DNA of 64,000 nt, from assembly GCA_013397865.1 (NCBI GenBank), contig VZTI01003801.1:747093-811092 (forward strand). The letters run 5' to 3'. Shown piece after piece: positions 33,765 to 46,485 of the stretch (position 1 is its first letter; every line of letters begins with the position of its first letter). The stretch is from Struthidea cinerea (lineage: Eukaryota; Chordata; Aves; Passeriformes; Corcoracidae). The position numbers and the translations under genes were made by a program. The notes below the pieces were generated by a model. It had not been told where the DNA came from. It did no database searches and worked only from the letters and a program-made list of their open reading frames with translations.

Positions 33765-35807
33765 CTGCCAGAGGAAAGAGAAAACAGTAGGGGAGATTAC
33801 AAAGATCTGCTTGTTTCTGTGCACCACTTTACGAAAAATATTCAAATTCTTTTTATGCTTCTCTTGACAAGTCACTTTAAAACACTGGAATGGAACTACA
33901 TTTCAAGGGAGAAGCATTAATGTGAGCAGGTTCAACATCTACATGTTGTTCACTAATTTGCTCTCATTAAAAAATGCCTGGCTCAGACAGGCAATCCCTG
34001 AGGAAACAAGCCCTGAGGCACTGCAGCTCCCTGGGTGCTTTGCTTCACCTGATCTGCAACAGAGGCTGCTCATGCTGCATGGTGGGAAGGGTCACAACTG
34101 GATTTACGCTGTGAGAAACCCAGAATGACACCTTTATGTCTCAGCTGACAGCTGTGGCTCGCATGAACAAACAAGGGAATATCAAAGCACATCAATGCAC
34201 AGTGAATTTCTCAATATAAACTTGGAAATTCATCACTAAAATAAAAAGCCCTGAGGAACTTAATTTCATTCTGCAGGACGCCACAGAAATGAAAAATTGG
34301 TGCACTGGAGGGCCTGATTTTCTGTGTAAAGAGAAAAACTCTCAAAGCTGAAGTTGAGTAATTGCCTGAGCACAGGACTGAGCAACACAGCATAAGCTAC
34401 CAGGTTACTACGGACTAGATAAAGTGCAGGGAGGGAGGAAGTCCTTGATTTTGCCCAAAAGTGACATCTTTTCTTACAGCCCTGCTGGCTGCTAGGGTTG
34501 GCCAAGCACCAGGAAATTGCTAAATTCTTTGTGTGCTGCAGCCCTAGGATTTAGGGGGCAGATGTACACTGAATAGTTTTATGCTGCCTTGATGCAAAAG
34601 ACTTTTAATTTAGTATGTATTTTAGTTTGAATCTCCTAGTACAGTAATACTTTATTTTTGTTGTGGGATGAGGAATTAAGATAATTTTTAGTTAATAAAT
34701 TAATTATCTACTCATTTCAGGATCAGATCTTTCACTCCAACAGGTAATGTGTGCTTTGGGATAACCTTTTACCTCAGTAAAAGGAACAGTAAACAACAAA
34801 AAAACCCCAAAGCATAAATACTGTTTTGCTTTCCTTCTCTCCTCTCAGTTGTTGGTTCTGAAAAGACTAGTCCCATTTCGAAACAGAAACTATAAAGTTA
34901 ACCAAATCAAAACTCATAATCTTTAATTAATATGCTGCTAAATATTTTATGAAAGATAAAATGAAGGATTAATTTGATAAACACTAAAAAGTAACTGGAT
35001 TTCAAAACTGTTTTATTAAACTTACAAGTTTTATCCAATTAGCTGAGCTTTAACCTTAAAATTGACATTAAACATTATTATTTCTGAAATATGAGAACTG
35101 AATTGGTTTTTTTCCTCATTTTTAAAATAACACAGATGAGTAAGTAACAATGATGGTAATTGTATCAGGCTAAAAATTTGACCCCAAACTGAGAGTATTA
35201 CTCCATTTCCCCCTAATTTTGCTTTCAGATAACTGCTTATATCCCTTGTAGATAGAAAATACTGCAAAAAACCTGATGCAATGGGATTCGGTTATTTAAA
35301 TTCCCTGCCTGATTTTAAAGGAAGGTGACCATGTCCTCAGGGGTGGTAAAAAGAACCATGTCATGGTACCCTACCACATGTGCAAATTACATTAAAAAAA
35401 AAAAATCCTGTTTCAAAGTCCTTTCTCAACCCAGTTTTGAAAATATTTTCTCATTCAAGCTATGCAAACTTTCCAATCACCTTCAACTACTAGTTCCCAG
35501 TTTAAGAATCAGATTGGATAGAACACTGCATTCATATCATATTAAAACTTTATTGCTAAAGGTTCTGCCACGTCCACTTTTAAAAAAAAATAAGAATGTT
35601 ATATTCACACTGCTCACTGTAAGGTTATTCTAGAAGGAGACAGTTAACATGAGGAATCTTTCCTCACACATAAATTTTCACTGAGAAGAAATTGCAAACA
35701 AAAATAATCAACGTTTCAAGTTGAAATTTAGAGCTATGATATTCATCAGATACAGCTGTCTTTATACACTGCAAATAGATAAATCTGAAAACCACATCAA
35801 CAGTTAC
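33765..35807 (-). other. Intron between exons 23 and 24 (2.0 kb)
   Basis: Very AT-rich in 34580-35600. No recognised repeat or exon. Confidence 0.75.
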
Positions 35808-35963
35808 CTTCTCTTCTAGGTCTTGCAATACTTTCTTGCAGTCCTCCAGCTGTGTTTCGATCTCTGCAGGAACTATTGTGTACATTTCAGAATACTTGAT
35901 CCGAAGTTTCTCCATGATATCCTCCAGAGCTTGACTCTCTCTACCAATCACACTCTGAAGCTC
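35808..35963 (-). CDS. SYNE2: SYNE2 window exon 23 (52 codons), highly conserved
   Basis: Phase 0-0, acceptor AATTTTGTAG, donor GTAACT. It encodes ELQSVIGRESQALEDI and then EKLRIKYSEMYTIVPAEIE, identical to human as I remember it. This is one of the most conserved stretches of the rod in the window. Confidence 0.95.
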
Positions 35964-38575
35964 CTACAAAATTAACTTCAGCAGTTTTACCCAGTTTTTA
36001 CTGAGTGCACGTGTGTTCATGCACACACATACATAATGCGCTGCATACTTCCTACCATGATTATGGTTTGGAAAAGTTGTTTCTGTGATATCAAACCTAA
36101 TTTGATTACCTCTGCAACCAGATAAACTCTAAGAAATACTGGCTCATTTAATCAAATGATGCTTTTCAGTCAGTAAGAATTAATTAAACCTGATACTGCT
36201 CCGTGTCGGGGAAGTGACGCACTGATGTTCATTGACAGGTACAGCCAAGGGACCATCTGAAGAGCTCCTGTGATTAAACGTCAACCTCTGTGCTCTCCCT
36301 TGTGCCCAAAGTGCATTTTTCCCTTTGAAAGACGTTTAATAGCCAACGTCCATCCCTTCATTATTATAAACAACACAAAGGCCACAAAAAGCAACAGGTT
36401 TCAGGCTGAAGTGTCTGCTTTCAGGCAATTACGCAGAGCAGCACAGCAGGCTCCTCTCAAAACAGTAGTTTCCAGTTCTGCATGAAGAATGTAGGTTTTA
36501 TGAGATAAAAGAAGCTTGAACAACTGTCTACAGCCTGTGGCCTAGAAATAAAATCCGAGCTAAGTCCTCCTGCAGAAGGAATGAAGAAATCCATTTGTTT
36601 GGAAGGTTTTCTAGAGTTTCAAGCTGGAAAGTTCTGTTTGCTGGCTTTATGGTTCCTTTCCCTGGTGCTCAGCTGTTTGTTAACTCAAATGTTAACTCAA
36701 GTTATTGGGAAAAATGAGCCAAAGCTCCTACCAGGCAACGAAAGACACTAAAATTAAATGCCTTTGCTTCTTCAATCAGGAGTAATGGTAATCCATTAAT
36801 TCATAGTCTTCACTTGGGAATCTTTTCCTTCACACAAATGCAACACACAGAAACATGTGAGAGACTGAGATTGATTTATTTCCTGTCATCCCACAACAAC
36901 TGGGTCTGATATTAAAAAAAAAACCCTCAAGCCCACAAAACAGCTGTGTGCCTCATTCTCTCAGGGAGAAGGCTGCTGTTGTCAAATGGCCCAATTAAGA
37001 CTGTGCCAATATTTATGAGAGTTCACCGATGCCCAGACCTGAACTGGAAAGAATCAGTTACAACTCTCGTCTCCAAAACAAAGATGTCTCTACAAACTGG
37101 TATTCTGTGCACGTTCGTATTTCACAGAATATTTAGCTGGAAAGCAGATGCCTGTCAAAACTGTCCCAATTTTTTTCCTAAAGGAAAAGATAGTAACACT
37201 TCCCCTTTTCATGTGTGTGGGTGAATTAAAACTTCTGTTACCCAGCTAAATCAGGTTTGTCATTTCAAAGCGAAATAGGTATTTCCACTCAATAGATGCA
37301 ATGGAGTCCTGACTAATGCTATAGATTTCATATGAACTAGATTCTCTTTGGAAGTAAGGGATGAAATTGCCCTGCAGATTTTGGCTCACTGGTGTTTGGA
37401 CTATGTAAAATTAATGAATTCTTCAATCCTTTCAGCTCAACCCTCTCAAAAGGAACAGGCCTTCTGTGACATACTGCTAAAAAGAAATCATTTGATGGAA
37501 TTGCTGCTAACATTTGCTTGTGCCATTGCTATCAGAAAAAAGAACAATGTGTAAACTCACTTTTGGTTGAGTTTTAGGAGCTCAGAGTAGCAAAGTTTGG
37601 ATGTGAGGGAAAAGAGCAGGCATAAAGCACCTGCAGCAGTAAAATTTCCTTACGGATACAAAGAACTCAGTAAAAAAGCAGGCACAACTCTAAATTCTAA
37701 TTCTAAATAATTTTAAATAGAAAACCAGCCCTTTCAGACAAATCCAAGGTCTCACCACCATAATGCTAGCTCATGGGTTTTCAGAAGTTCCTAAACATGT
37801 AATAAACATTTCTCTCTCATGCTAAACCCCTATCTGCCACCGTGGTCTTTGGCTTCTGTATTTTTCCTAGCCCTGTGCTAGGATGGGGACACCCAACCAG
37901 TTTTTATACAAGACTCAGCAAAGAGAGTCCAAATCTGTACTGCAATTTAGTAGGCTAAAACAAATAAATTATAAAGTTCTATAGTTAACAGGTAATTGGA
38001 TTAAACAGAATTAAAACCAATTTTTTGATCAAGATTTAAAAATTATGATAGCAATATAAACACAATAGGAGTAATCTGAAACAAATATAATTCAAATTAT
38101 AAATAAATTCAGGAACTGCTAGGAATAACAGTATTTCATAACGTCTAGAAATGCAGAAATGTATAGACTGCTGGTGGCTGCTGGTGGACACTGTGGTCTT
38201 GATCACAACTTGATTTTTAAAAATAATTTATCAGGTTAACCTCCAATGTGGGACATCAAATCCAGAGCACCTGAAGCTGTGCTGGGTAGGTATGCAGAGG
38301 GAAAAGCATGCAAGGTGTACACTAAAAGGAATGCAGCTGGCTGTGAATTTCTCTGCAACCTGGAAATACTTCCGTGCCTGCTTACTGAGTCACACAGAGG
38401 GGAAAAAAACACAAACCAAGGCCATGGCAGGGCCAGTTGTATTCTGATGAGCCAGATTCTTCGTCTTTAAGTCAACGTGCATAGACCTTGCCATTAATTT
38501 TATCTGGAGCAAGTTCAAGCAGCAGCATAAACCAGGAGATATTATGAATATCACAATAACAGAGCTGTTACCAAC
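35964..38575 (-). other. Intron between exons 22 and 23 (2.6 kb)
   Basis: AT-rich, with runs of A/T at 37960-38110. Translation on both strands gives only short unrelated ORFs. Nothing supported. Confidence 0.75.
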
Positions 38576-38732
38576 CTCCAGCTGTTCTGCCTTTCCATCA
38601 GCATCCTGCAGTAACACAGATGCAGCATTCTGTAATGCATTTGTCACAGCACTGATTTCTTCAGTGACCTTGTTCCTCTCCTGAATCTCAGCTTTCACAG
38701 AATCTTTATGGTCTTGAGCCTTTTGGTACAAC
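38576..38732 (-). CDS. SYNE2: SYNE2 window exon 22 (157 nt)
   Basis: Starts phase 2 and ends phase 0; acceptor TTCTGTAG, unusual donor GTTGGT. It encodes LYQKAQDHKDSVKAEIQER (human LQKVQKNKELVQTEIQER) and a helix ending KAEQLE. Homology stops exactly at the GTTGGT. Confidence 0.92.
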
Positions 38733-39334
38733 CTACAGAAGATTACCAGAAAGAATACATTGCTTTAGACTCTACACTAAGTAGGAGCAAAGAGCATGCT
38801 TAATACAGGTATTATACAGGTAGATATCCAGAACCACATTTGTCCAAATCTAGTATTTTTTTCTGCTCTTAAATCTGTGAGTTTATGTCACTTGTTACCT
38901 CAGTTTCTTTAAAGTGAATCTTCAGATAGTGCTAAACAAAGGACATTTGGTAGACCAAATCAGATAGCAGGCATATTTAAACAGCAAACAGAGGTCAGGT
39001 TCTCAGAGTCTGAAGATGCTGGCAGAGCAGATGTTGCTCACAAAGATTCCCATGTCCAAAAGCAGACCCGGAGAAGGGGGAGTACAATCACCAGATTTGT
39101 AAAAAAATCTTTGGGGTGAATTTTAGACAGTGGCACTCACTTAATAAGATGAAAGCTGCAAAAGACACGAGGTCTGGTTTTCCTAGGAGTGGAAAATCTC
39201 AAAATTCACAAGAGCTTGGAACCTCTAAAACTGACTGTTGTTCCTTGATTCCTACTGCATTTGAACACAAATTGCAGCCCACAAATGATATGGCCGGGCT
39301 CAGGTCCTCTCCCTAAATAATATCCCCCAATGCC

Positions 39335-39405
39335 CATACTGGAGACAGCAGATGGCTGAGATGGAGCATTGGTCTGACCCAGCAGAGCATTCACTGTCTT
39401 TTTAA
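39335..39405 (+). mobile_element. Ancient CR1-like LINE tail
   Basis: Contains ATGGAGCATTGGTCTGACCC followed by an AGCA continuation, similar to the tail of older sauropsid CR1 families (GGTCTGACCCAGTATGGC). Short and diverged. Confidence 0.55.
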
Positions 39406-39504
39406 CTGCATTACAGCTTTTATATATTCTTTGATATCCAGTAAAATCCTCTGCTTGTAAATAGTACTATCTCATAACTTCAACAGAAATCTCACACCAC
39501 TTAC

Positions 39505-39770
39505 TTCTTACAGCGCTCTTGCATTGCCTTTATCTCACACAAGGCAGGAAGGGCAGCTTCCCCTTCAGCATTTTCAGGTGTATTCAGGATGTTTCTTATC
39601 CGGTGAAGAAGCAAGAGTAAGAGGAGCTGTTGCTGGTTGATGTTTTCTTCGAATGAGTTCACAAAATCTAGTAACTCCACCAGTTCCTCTCTGGTGGCCT
39701 TTTCTTTCTCTTTAAGGCTTTCTGGCTGTTCTTCCTGGAGCTTATCGAGAATTATTGTTTCTCGTTCCAG
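39505..39770 (-). CDS. SYNE2: SYNE2 window exon 21 (266 nt)
   Basis: Starts phase 0 and ends phase 2 (AA|G, Lys); acceptor TTTACTTAG, donor GTAAGT. It encodes LERETIILDKLQEEQPE, a Leu-rich helix QQQLLLLLLLHRIRNI (human QQLLLTLLLQRIRSI), and ends MQERCKK. Confidence 0.93.
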
Positions 39771-40139
39771 CTAAGTAAACACCATGGCAAAGCATGAGAT
39801 GAACTGCTCTTTTATTCCACCACCTTAAGTTACATTATTCATTTACTCACACAGGTGTCTAAGTACTGGGAATTACACAGTCAGAACTTGAACCTCTGAA
39901 GTGTGACAAAACACCTGAGTTTGCTTTAACAAAGCTCATAACCCCATGCAGAGTTGTTCTGGGTTCAGGGGGGTTGAATAAATATCCCCACCTATTTCTG
40001 ACTCTGGGTTCAAGAAACAGTGGGGATAACTGAGCAGTGAGTGGGAAATGATGTCTTACACTGATGTCAGCCCTTTAGAGGCCGTTTTACTCACAGCCCC
40101 ATCTCTACCCCCCAAACTTACAGATGCTGAGCAACTCAC

Positions 40140-40355
40140 CTCTTCGTTGATGAATTTCCATTCCTGCTTTAGTTCTTCACAGGTAATTTCCAGTCCTTTG
40201 GCTGCCTCAAGCAAACCCAGCCAGTTTTCCCACAGCACTGCTACAATCCTGGCCAGGGCCCTGTCACTTCCTCTGCATAACCTCATCAGCTCTCCAGAGA
40301 TCTGCCTCAGCTTCACAAGCTCCTCTTCAGCAGAGTCAATGTTGGAGACTAAAAT
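40140..40355 (-). CDS. SYNE2: SYNE2 window exon 20 (72 codons)
   Basis: Phase 0-0, acceptor CCTCTAAG, donor GTGAGT. It encodes ILVSNIDSAEEELVKLRQ, LWENWLGLLEAAK and EELKQEWKFINEE. The paired Trp residues are typical spectrin-repeat core positions and match human exactly. Confidence 0.95.
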
Positions 40356-40595
40356 CTTAGAGGAAAAAAACCCACATAAATAAATAAAATGCTAGTCAGA
40401 AGTATTAATGAAGTATTCAGTAACATGATTAGGATCCTCTAGGAAAATGGCAATTGCTCCACTGAGCTGGTGTAACAGGGTCATAATGAGAGCATTCATT
40501 TGGCTAAGACTGTGGAGAAAGATGGGGTAAATAAAATGTTTGATTTCTACAGCAGTAAGATATACTCATTTCACATGGTCTGTTACACCTGGTCT

Positions 40596-40705
40596 TTTAA
40601 CAAGTATATAAATATATTAATATATTCTGTGGTTTTATATAAACATATAGGATAAAGATTTTATCCTACATTTATATACACATATATATAAATATAGAAT
40701 AAAGA
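40596..40705. repeat. AT-rich, TATA-type simple sequence
   Basis: Repeated TATATAAATATA/CATATATATAAATATAG-like units in the intron between exons 19 and 20. Confidence 0.75.
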
Positions 40706-40804
40706 ATTCCACTTCTTTCTACTATGATATCACATAGTATGTATAGTGTGCATAGCTGCATTAGTTTTGCATGAGCTTTTCAAGTTCTTCAGAGCCTTTC
40801 TTAC

Positions 40805-40949
40805 CTTGCTTTCTTCCAAATGCTCCAAAGCTTCTTTATAAGACATTGGAATCTTAGACAAAGACTGTCTAAGCATCTTTTCCAGTTTCTCAAGATTATC
40901 ACACACTTTATCTTTGGTTTCTGTGTAGCTTTTGTGTTTTTCAAAATAC
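40805..40949 (-). CDS. SYNE2: SYNE2 window exon 19 (145 nt)
   Basis: Starts phase 2 and ends phase 0; acceptor TCATGCAG, donor GTAAGA. It encodes YFEKHKSYTETKDKV and SKIPMSYKEALEHLEESK, near identical to human SSLPLSYREALERLEQSK. Confidence 0.94.
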
Positions 40950-41652
40950 CTGCATGAAACAATAAATGGAGCAATCAAAATTTGTTGTTGTTGTTCCTCT
41001 CTCCAACCATAATGCCCAATAGAATGAAAGTTTTAAAAAACCTTATGAACTTCTAGTCCTGACTGTTTTGCAAGTTATTGTCGATCAGCATTTGTTAAAC
41101 ACCTCAGGTTTGATACCTGAGGTACTGACCACTGGATCATGATCAAGCAGTTTAAAAATCTTTTACTCTCTCTCCCAAACTTTTTCTATACATGTATCTG
41201 AAGGCCCTCCAGATTTCTTCTGTACCTGAAGGAAGGAAGCTACAGCCTGTGCCTTGTTTGGGCTTTACTTTCTCAAGCCACCAGAACAGCCTGTGGAAGA
41301 CACGAATTAGGGACCCTCTGAAAACTATTCTAAACTCCATCAGCACTGAAGACTGTAGAGATTGTAGAAATGTACTTTCTTCTGATTCTGGCACCCTACA
41401 ATCCTCACTCAAGCCCCACGTTTTGGAATATACAACAAGTGACAGCACTGTAAATTAGTAGCAATATGGTTATTGTCTGGCAATTTTCCTGCCTTAACAA
41501 TCACACCTGAGAACAACAGGAATGCTTACAGTTCTTTCTGCTGGAGTTTATGAATACCTGAATTTCTACCAGAGCAGAAACACCACGGGATTTATTTTCA
41601 GTCAAGTTTCTCATAATAAGGAACAATATCTATGAAGATCTCTTAAACCCAC

Positions 41653-41975
41653 CTCTGTTCATCAGCTTCCTTTCTTTGAGCCTTCTTCTTTAATGCCAAA
41701 CTCTTATCCACCAGTTCTCTTAAAGAATTTTCCAGACATACTTTGTCTTCTGGTTTCACTAGGTTTTTCAGCTTGGAGTGCAGGTTTTCTAAGTCAGCCT
41801 TTGCAGAATTGAACTCTTTCTCTTCCCACTGTGGAGTCTGACAGACCTCCTCTGAGCTACAGAGCTCTGCTGCAGCAGCCTGGGCTGGAGCTTCATAGTC
41901 CTCGAGGAACCTGGCAGCCCTCTGAAGGGCCTTGGTATAAAGCTCACCAGCCCTACATGCCTCCTCCAGGGCACT
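41653..41975 (-). CDS. SYNE2: SYNE2 window exon 18 (323 nt)
   Basis: Starts phase 0 and ends phase 2 (AG|G, Arg); acceptor TGCTTTCAG, donor GTGGGT. It encodes GELYTKALQRAARFLEDY, an Ala/Glu-rich inter-repeat segment, and NSLRELVDKSLALKKKAQ (human QELVSKNSAMKEAF). Confidence 0.92.
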
Positions 41976-42655
41976 CTGAAAGCATTAAAAAGACAAAGAA
42001 ACAATAAGGAAAGGCTGCTGTGCTCCTCTGGATCACCACATGGTCTTAGAATTTCACATTTGGCTGTCTTTGAGATCAATGCTCCCAGAACTGGCCTGAG
42101 GAGGTGAGGGACGACATGTGGCAAACACATTTTGCTACCTATGTAGACACAGAGCAGTGGTGTAACCCATGGACTGATTGCCCTCAGGACAGGAATTACC
42201 TTCACCCTTCCTGATCACATTGGTTTGACCTGTGCTTTAATCTTGATCATTCACAACTGGTAAAACTTCTCTTTATAGCAGAAACAAGGTGCTTGGATTT
42301 TTTCATCATTGTCACTATTGAAAATGTTGCCTACAATCACAGGATGACTGCACCCAGTCTCTCTTCAGCTGAATATTTCAACACAGCCTCTTCCTTCCTC
42401 CTCTTTACCATTCTTTTCTTGTGCTAATCCCCACTGATTGATTATAATCAAACTGAACACAACTTTCTTTGTATGCTTGGTTTCTACCATGGTTCCCATC
42501 CTATCCACCAACACAGAGATGATCAGGGCCAATTCAGCTGTTAGAATAAAGGAGGATGTGAGTCCTGAAAATAAAAACGCCACAGTCACAGACACCTAAT
42601 CTAATTGTTGGGGAAAGGCGTACGTCAATACTTCACTTTCATTGAATGTACTTAC

Positions 42656-44759
42656 AACACGGGCAGCAATGTTTGCCTTCAGTTGTGCTTCCTGGCCTTG
42701 CAGCGTCTCTAACTCTGTTTCTATAGCAGCCGCAGGAGATTTTTCTTCCTGGTTTTCCCTCTCTTTTATACATTTAAGAGCAGAAAACTTTGCTTCCATC
42801 ATATTCTGAATTGCTTCCCATCGCAGCTTTTCATCCTGCATTGTATTTATGTCTATCACAAGTGGCTGCTGGAGTTCTAATTGAATATGCTTTATGATGT
42901 GGAATATATTTTCTACTTCATTCTGGCTACCTTCCTTGTTCACGCTCTGGAGCCCAGAGACCAAGTTTTGAAGAAACTGATTCAATTCCTCAACGTTCTT
43001 CTCCAGGCTCTTTAATTCTTTCCTCTTAGATTCTTTAAATGATGTATCAAAGATCTCATTTTTGTTTATTTGATTTGCTGCCTCCTGAGTTAAGCACAAG
43101 ATTTGCTGAACTGCCTGCAATAGAATCTGTGCAGATATGACATTCTCAGCAGGAGAAGAGCTGGAGCTATCATTTAGGATATTGGCTTCTTTTGTCACAG
43201 TGGATGTCACAGTCTGGATTTCATTTAGCAATACTTGAATCTTATCCCATTCCCTAACAATATTTTCCAAGTGTATTATCTTCCCTTTAATTTTATTTTC
43301 AATTTTAGAAAATTCAGTTTGCAATTCATCCAGCTGCAGTGAGTCCCACTTCAGACCTACGCATTCAAATATTTCCTTGTACTTCATTACTTGTGACAAA
43401 TTTGACCGAAAAGCTAACACTTTTTCTTTCAGTGCTTTGCATTTGTCCTTCAGTCCCTGTTTGGCACCTACTAATTCATCATCTTTCAGGTTCATTTCAC
43501 TATCCTGTAGATCATTAAGATCCTGCTGCAATGAAGCTATTCCTTCAGCAAACTCTCTGGAGACAGCTGTCTTTTTTTCTACCTCATGAAGTTTACTTTG
43601 AATTTGCCTCTGTGTCTTCCTTGCTCTGTTCTTCAGACTCCTCAACTGATCAGTCAAGAACAGTTGTTCAGACAGGCTCAGCTGCCCAGCTGTGACCTGA
43701 TTCTCTTTACAGTGGGATGAGATAAGCCCTTCTATTTCCTGTATGTCCTTTAGCATCTCCTTTAGAATGGCTTGCTGGCTGACCAGCTCCGAGCATGTGC
43801 TGGTTTGGTCGGGGTCAGGCCTGGCCATCAGCTCAGCTTTGCGAAGCTGAGAGTGAACTTTGTCTATTTCTGCAGTGAGTCTTTGCCTCTCCTCCAGCTG
43901 GAGCTCCAAGTGCTGCAATCTTTGAGCAGACTTTAAAACAAGAGCCTTGTATGAATTCTTCAATGTTTGTAAAAGGAAGGTCATATCAGAGACCTCCTCC
44001 GGCTCCAAGCTGGGAAGGACGTGCTGGAGCCCATAATCCAGGGATACAATCACAGGTTCTCTGTTCAGTACTTCTGTGTTCATTAGCTGACAATTTCTGA
44101 TCTGTGATTTGACATCACTGGGGAAAAGTGCTGCTTTCTGATCAAGGTGGGACAGTGAATCTTTGACCCATGAAATATTTTCTTTCAGCCTCTTCATCAT
44201 TTCATGTTTCATGAGAGCAAGACCACTGGTCTGAATATCTTCTTGAGGAGCTTGTTGTGCTGATAAAGCTTCCAATTTGCTCTGCAAATCATGTATAGAG
44301 TTCTCCAAAGCCACCTTCTCTTGATCACTCCAAATTCTTTTCATCTGCAGCTCAATCCTTCTTTTTAATAGAGAAAGACCATGTTTAATATCCTGTAGCT
44401 CTGTGGTCCAAATTAGAGGGTCTTTGGCTTTTCCTGCAGCTGAGGAATGTAACTCTGCTTGCAAATACTGTTCTTGTATCAGCCTCTGAATATCCTGTGC
44501 TTGATTCATAAGCAGGTTAAATTCATCGATTTCTGCCACAACCTGATCATGTTTCTTTTGCACTGCTTGTTCCATGTGCTGCCACCAGTGCTCCAGTTGC
44601 CTCATTTGGCTTTCTGTCAACACTTTATCCATGCATGTCAAATGCCGCGATAAAACTTCTTGCTGACTTTGCAACTGGTTTAAGACGTCTCTTTCTTTTC
44701 GTAAGGACTCTATGCATGCCTTAATTTTCTCCAGAAGAACTGTGTTGTTCATAGGACCC
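42656..44759 (-). CDS. SYNE2: SYNE2 window exon 17, giant exon (2,104 nt, about 702 codons)
   Basis: Starts phase 2 and ends phase 0; acceptor TTTTTGGCAG, donor GTAAGT. It is more than five times longer than any other exon here and encodes about six consecutive spectrin-like repeats without an intron. Landmarks include CMDKVLTESQMRQLEHWW near the start, LQHLELQLEERQ about 40% along, and IKHIQLELQQPLVIDIN near the end, all collinear with human nesprin-2. The open frame continues upstream of the acceptor into the intron, but that part is AT-rich and not homologous, so the start is set by the GPMNNTV/GPLDSV match. A large exon at this place is, as I recall, also a feature of mammalian SYNE2. Confidence 0.95.
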
Positions 44760-45844
44760 CTGCCAAAAACATGAGTAGAGTTGAAAAATAATGCATTCTC
44801 CTTATACATAGATGTTTTTGAAAACAAATGTCACTATTTAGAGTAGAATTCACTAACTTTTTTCACTTAATCATACATATTTCTCAATGTTCTCTTAGGA
44901 ATTCCATAACCACCCTTGCAGTATCATTATTTCTTGCTTATCAGCAGAGCATTCACTGTTCACAGATATTTCTTCAGAAAAGATACGTTCTACTGTGTAT
45001 TTTCTAAAATTGCAGCATATACTAATATAGATTGTAGGCCTCATTTTAAAAATCGACAACAGTGTTACCTCTAAGTGAATTAACAACATTTTATAGTAAT
45101 TTCTGGCTGACAATGAAGATAAAATTTGGTTATAAAAAAACGTGAGAAATTTCCATTCATGCAAGATAAACTCTTCTAAATGAATCTACTCATCTTTTAT
45201 TTCCAGGCGTATTTTAAAATGCCCATCTAAAGTACATTTAGCAGATAGATTTTTATTGCATTTTTTAAATCTCTTTGGTGCAAATTAACAATTTCAAAAA
45301 TTTTAAAGATTTTCAAATTATTTTGATACGTTATTGTGACAAACTAGTTTTGTATTTTGAAGACTAATTCACAAAACACAGTAAATATTTTTTGTGCATT
45401 GGTTACCTCTGAATTGGTAACCTAGACTTACTTATTGACATGGAATTCTTCCTATCAAGTAAGGTTAGTTTACAGAATAAAGACATATTTCATTCAGAAA
45501 AAAAATTAGAATTAGTGAGTTATTAAAGAAAAATTAGTATTTCACATCTGCCACATTTTTTAAAAAATATTTTAAGATGGATTTTTTATAGGCTTTTAGC
45601 CCAGCAACTACTTCTTTGTTTTGCCTAAAGAATAAAGAGAGCAGATGTTTCTTAAGGATAGCAGAGAACCACCAGAAATTCTTCTGCTTAGCTCTGTTCA
45701 CAAACTTACAAACCTTTAAGACCTCTCTTGAAGTGAATATGACTCCATATTCTTGTCTGAGCATTACTGAAGCACAGCACGGAATTCAGTGTAGGGCCGT
45801 ATTTGTTCTGCAACCTCTTAACCAAACTCCTCCACTATACTTAC
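44760..45844 (-). other. Intron between exons 16 and 17 (1.1 kb)
   Basis: Strongly AT-rich, especially 45180-45560. The open frame of the giant exon extends about 65 nt into it by chance. No repeat recognised. Confidence 0.8.
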
Positions 45845-46110
45845 ATTTTTATGTTATCTTTTTCTGTTGACAAATTTTTCATTGAGGATTGTGCAGCAGA
45901 AAGGTTTTTCTGGTATTCATTAATTAAACAGCACTGTTGTTGCTTCACTGCCTTAACAGCTTCCAGTTCCTGGAGCAGCCTGTCCCAGCAGGGCACCGCA
46001 GGCTCTGCGGTTTGCAGCTCCGCTCTGTTTGATCCTGTTCCATTGGGAATTGCTTCTTCACTACGGCACAAAGACTTTGCTTTCCACGTTTCCAGCTCAG
46101 TTTTTAAATT
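45845..46110 (-). CDS. SYNE2: SYNE2 window exon 16 (266 nt)
   Basis: Starts phase 0 and ends phase 2 (AT|G, Met); acceptor GATTGTAG, donor GTAAGT. It encodes NLKTELETWKAK and ends AAQSSMKNLSTEKDNIK, against human AAVESSMKALLTDKESLK. The exon joins the giant exon through the split Met codon. Confidence 0.92.
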
Positions 46111-46485
46111 CTACAATCAAGCCCACCACAGAGAGAGAGGGGATTAAAGGATGATCTTAAAGACTTTCAGCTTTCAACACAAAATACAGCTAAATACTGA
46201 TTCACCTACAAACATACTCCAACTCATCCACAAGCAAAGGAGCACCTCATGGAAGCACACGTGCAACTCTAGGTGTATCTACTACTGCGCTCTGGAAGAG
46301 CACTACAAACTGTGGGGTTTACATGGGCATGCATCAAGTCACAGTGTTTGCAGACAAACTGACTAATCATGCAGTCAAACCTCAGATAAGGCTATGGGTA
46401 ACAATTTTGGTTTGCCCAAGTGAATCACAATTCTGCAAGTGTATCACTACATTAACAATGAGGAATGGCTTTGCAGTTTCCATAC

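Noticed and set aside
41789..42205. 138-codon minus-strand ORF
   Set aside because: It overlaps SYNE2 exon 18 in another frame and runs through the acceptor into the intron; the true frame is fixed by homology and phase.
44760..44827. Upstream Met extension of the giant exon as a translation start
   Set aside because: The extension is intronic; the acceptor TTTTTGGCAG and the split Met codon with exon 16 restore the conserved sequence.
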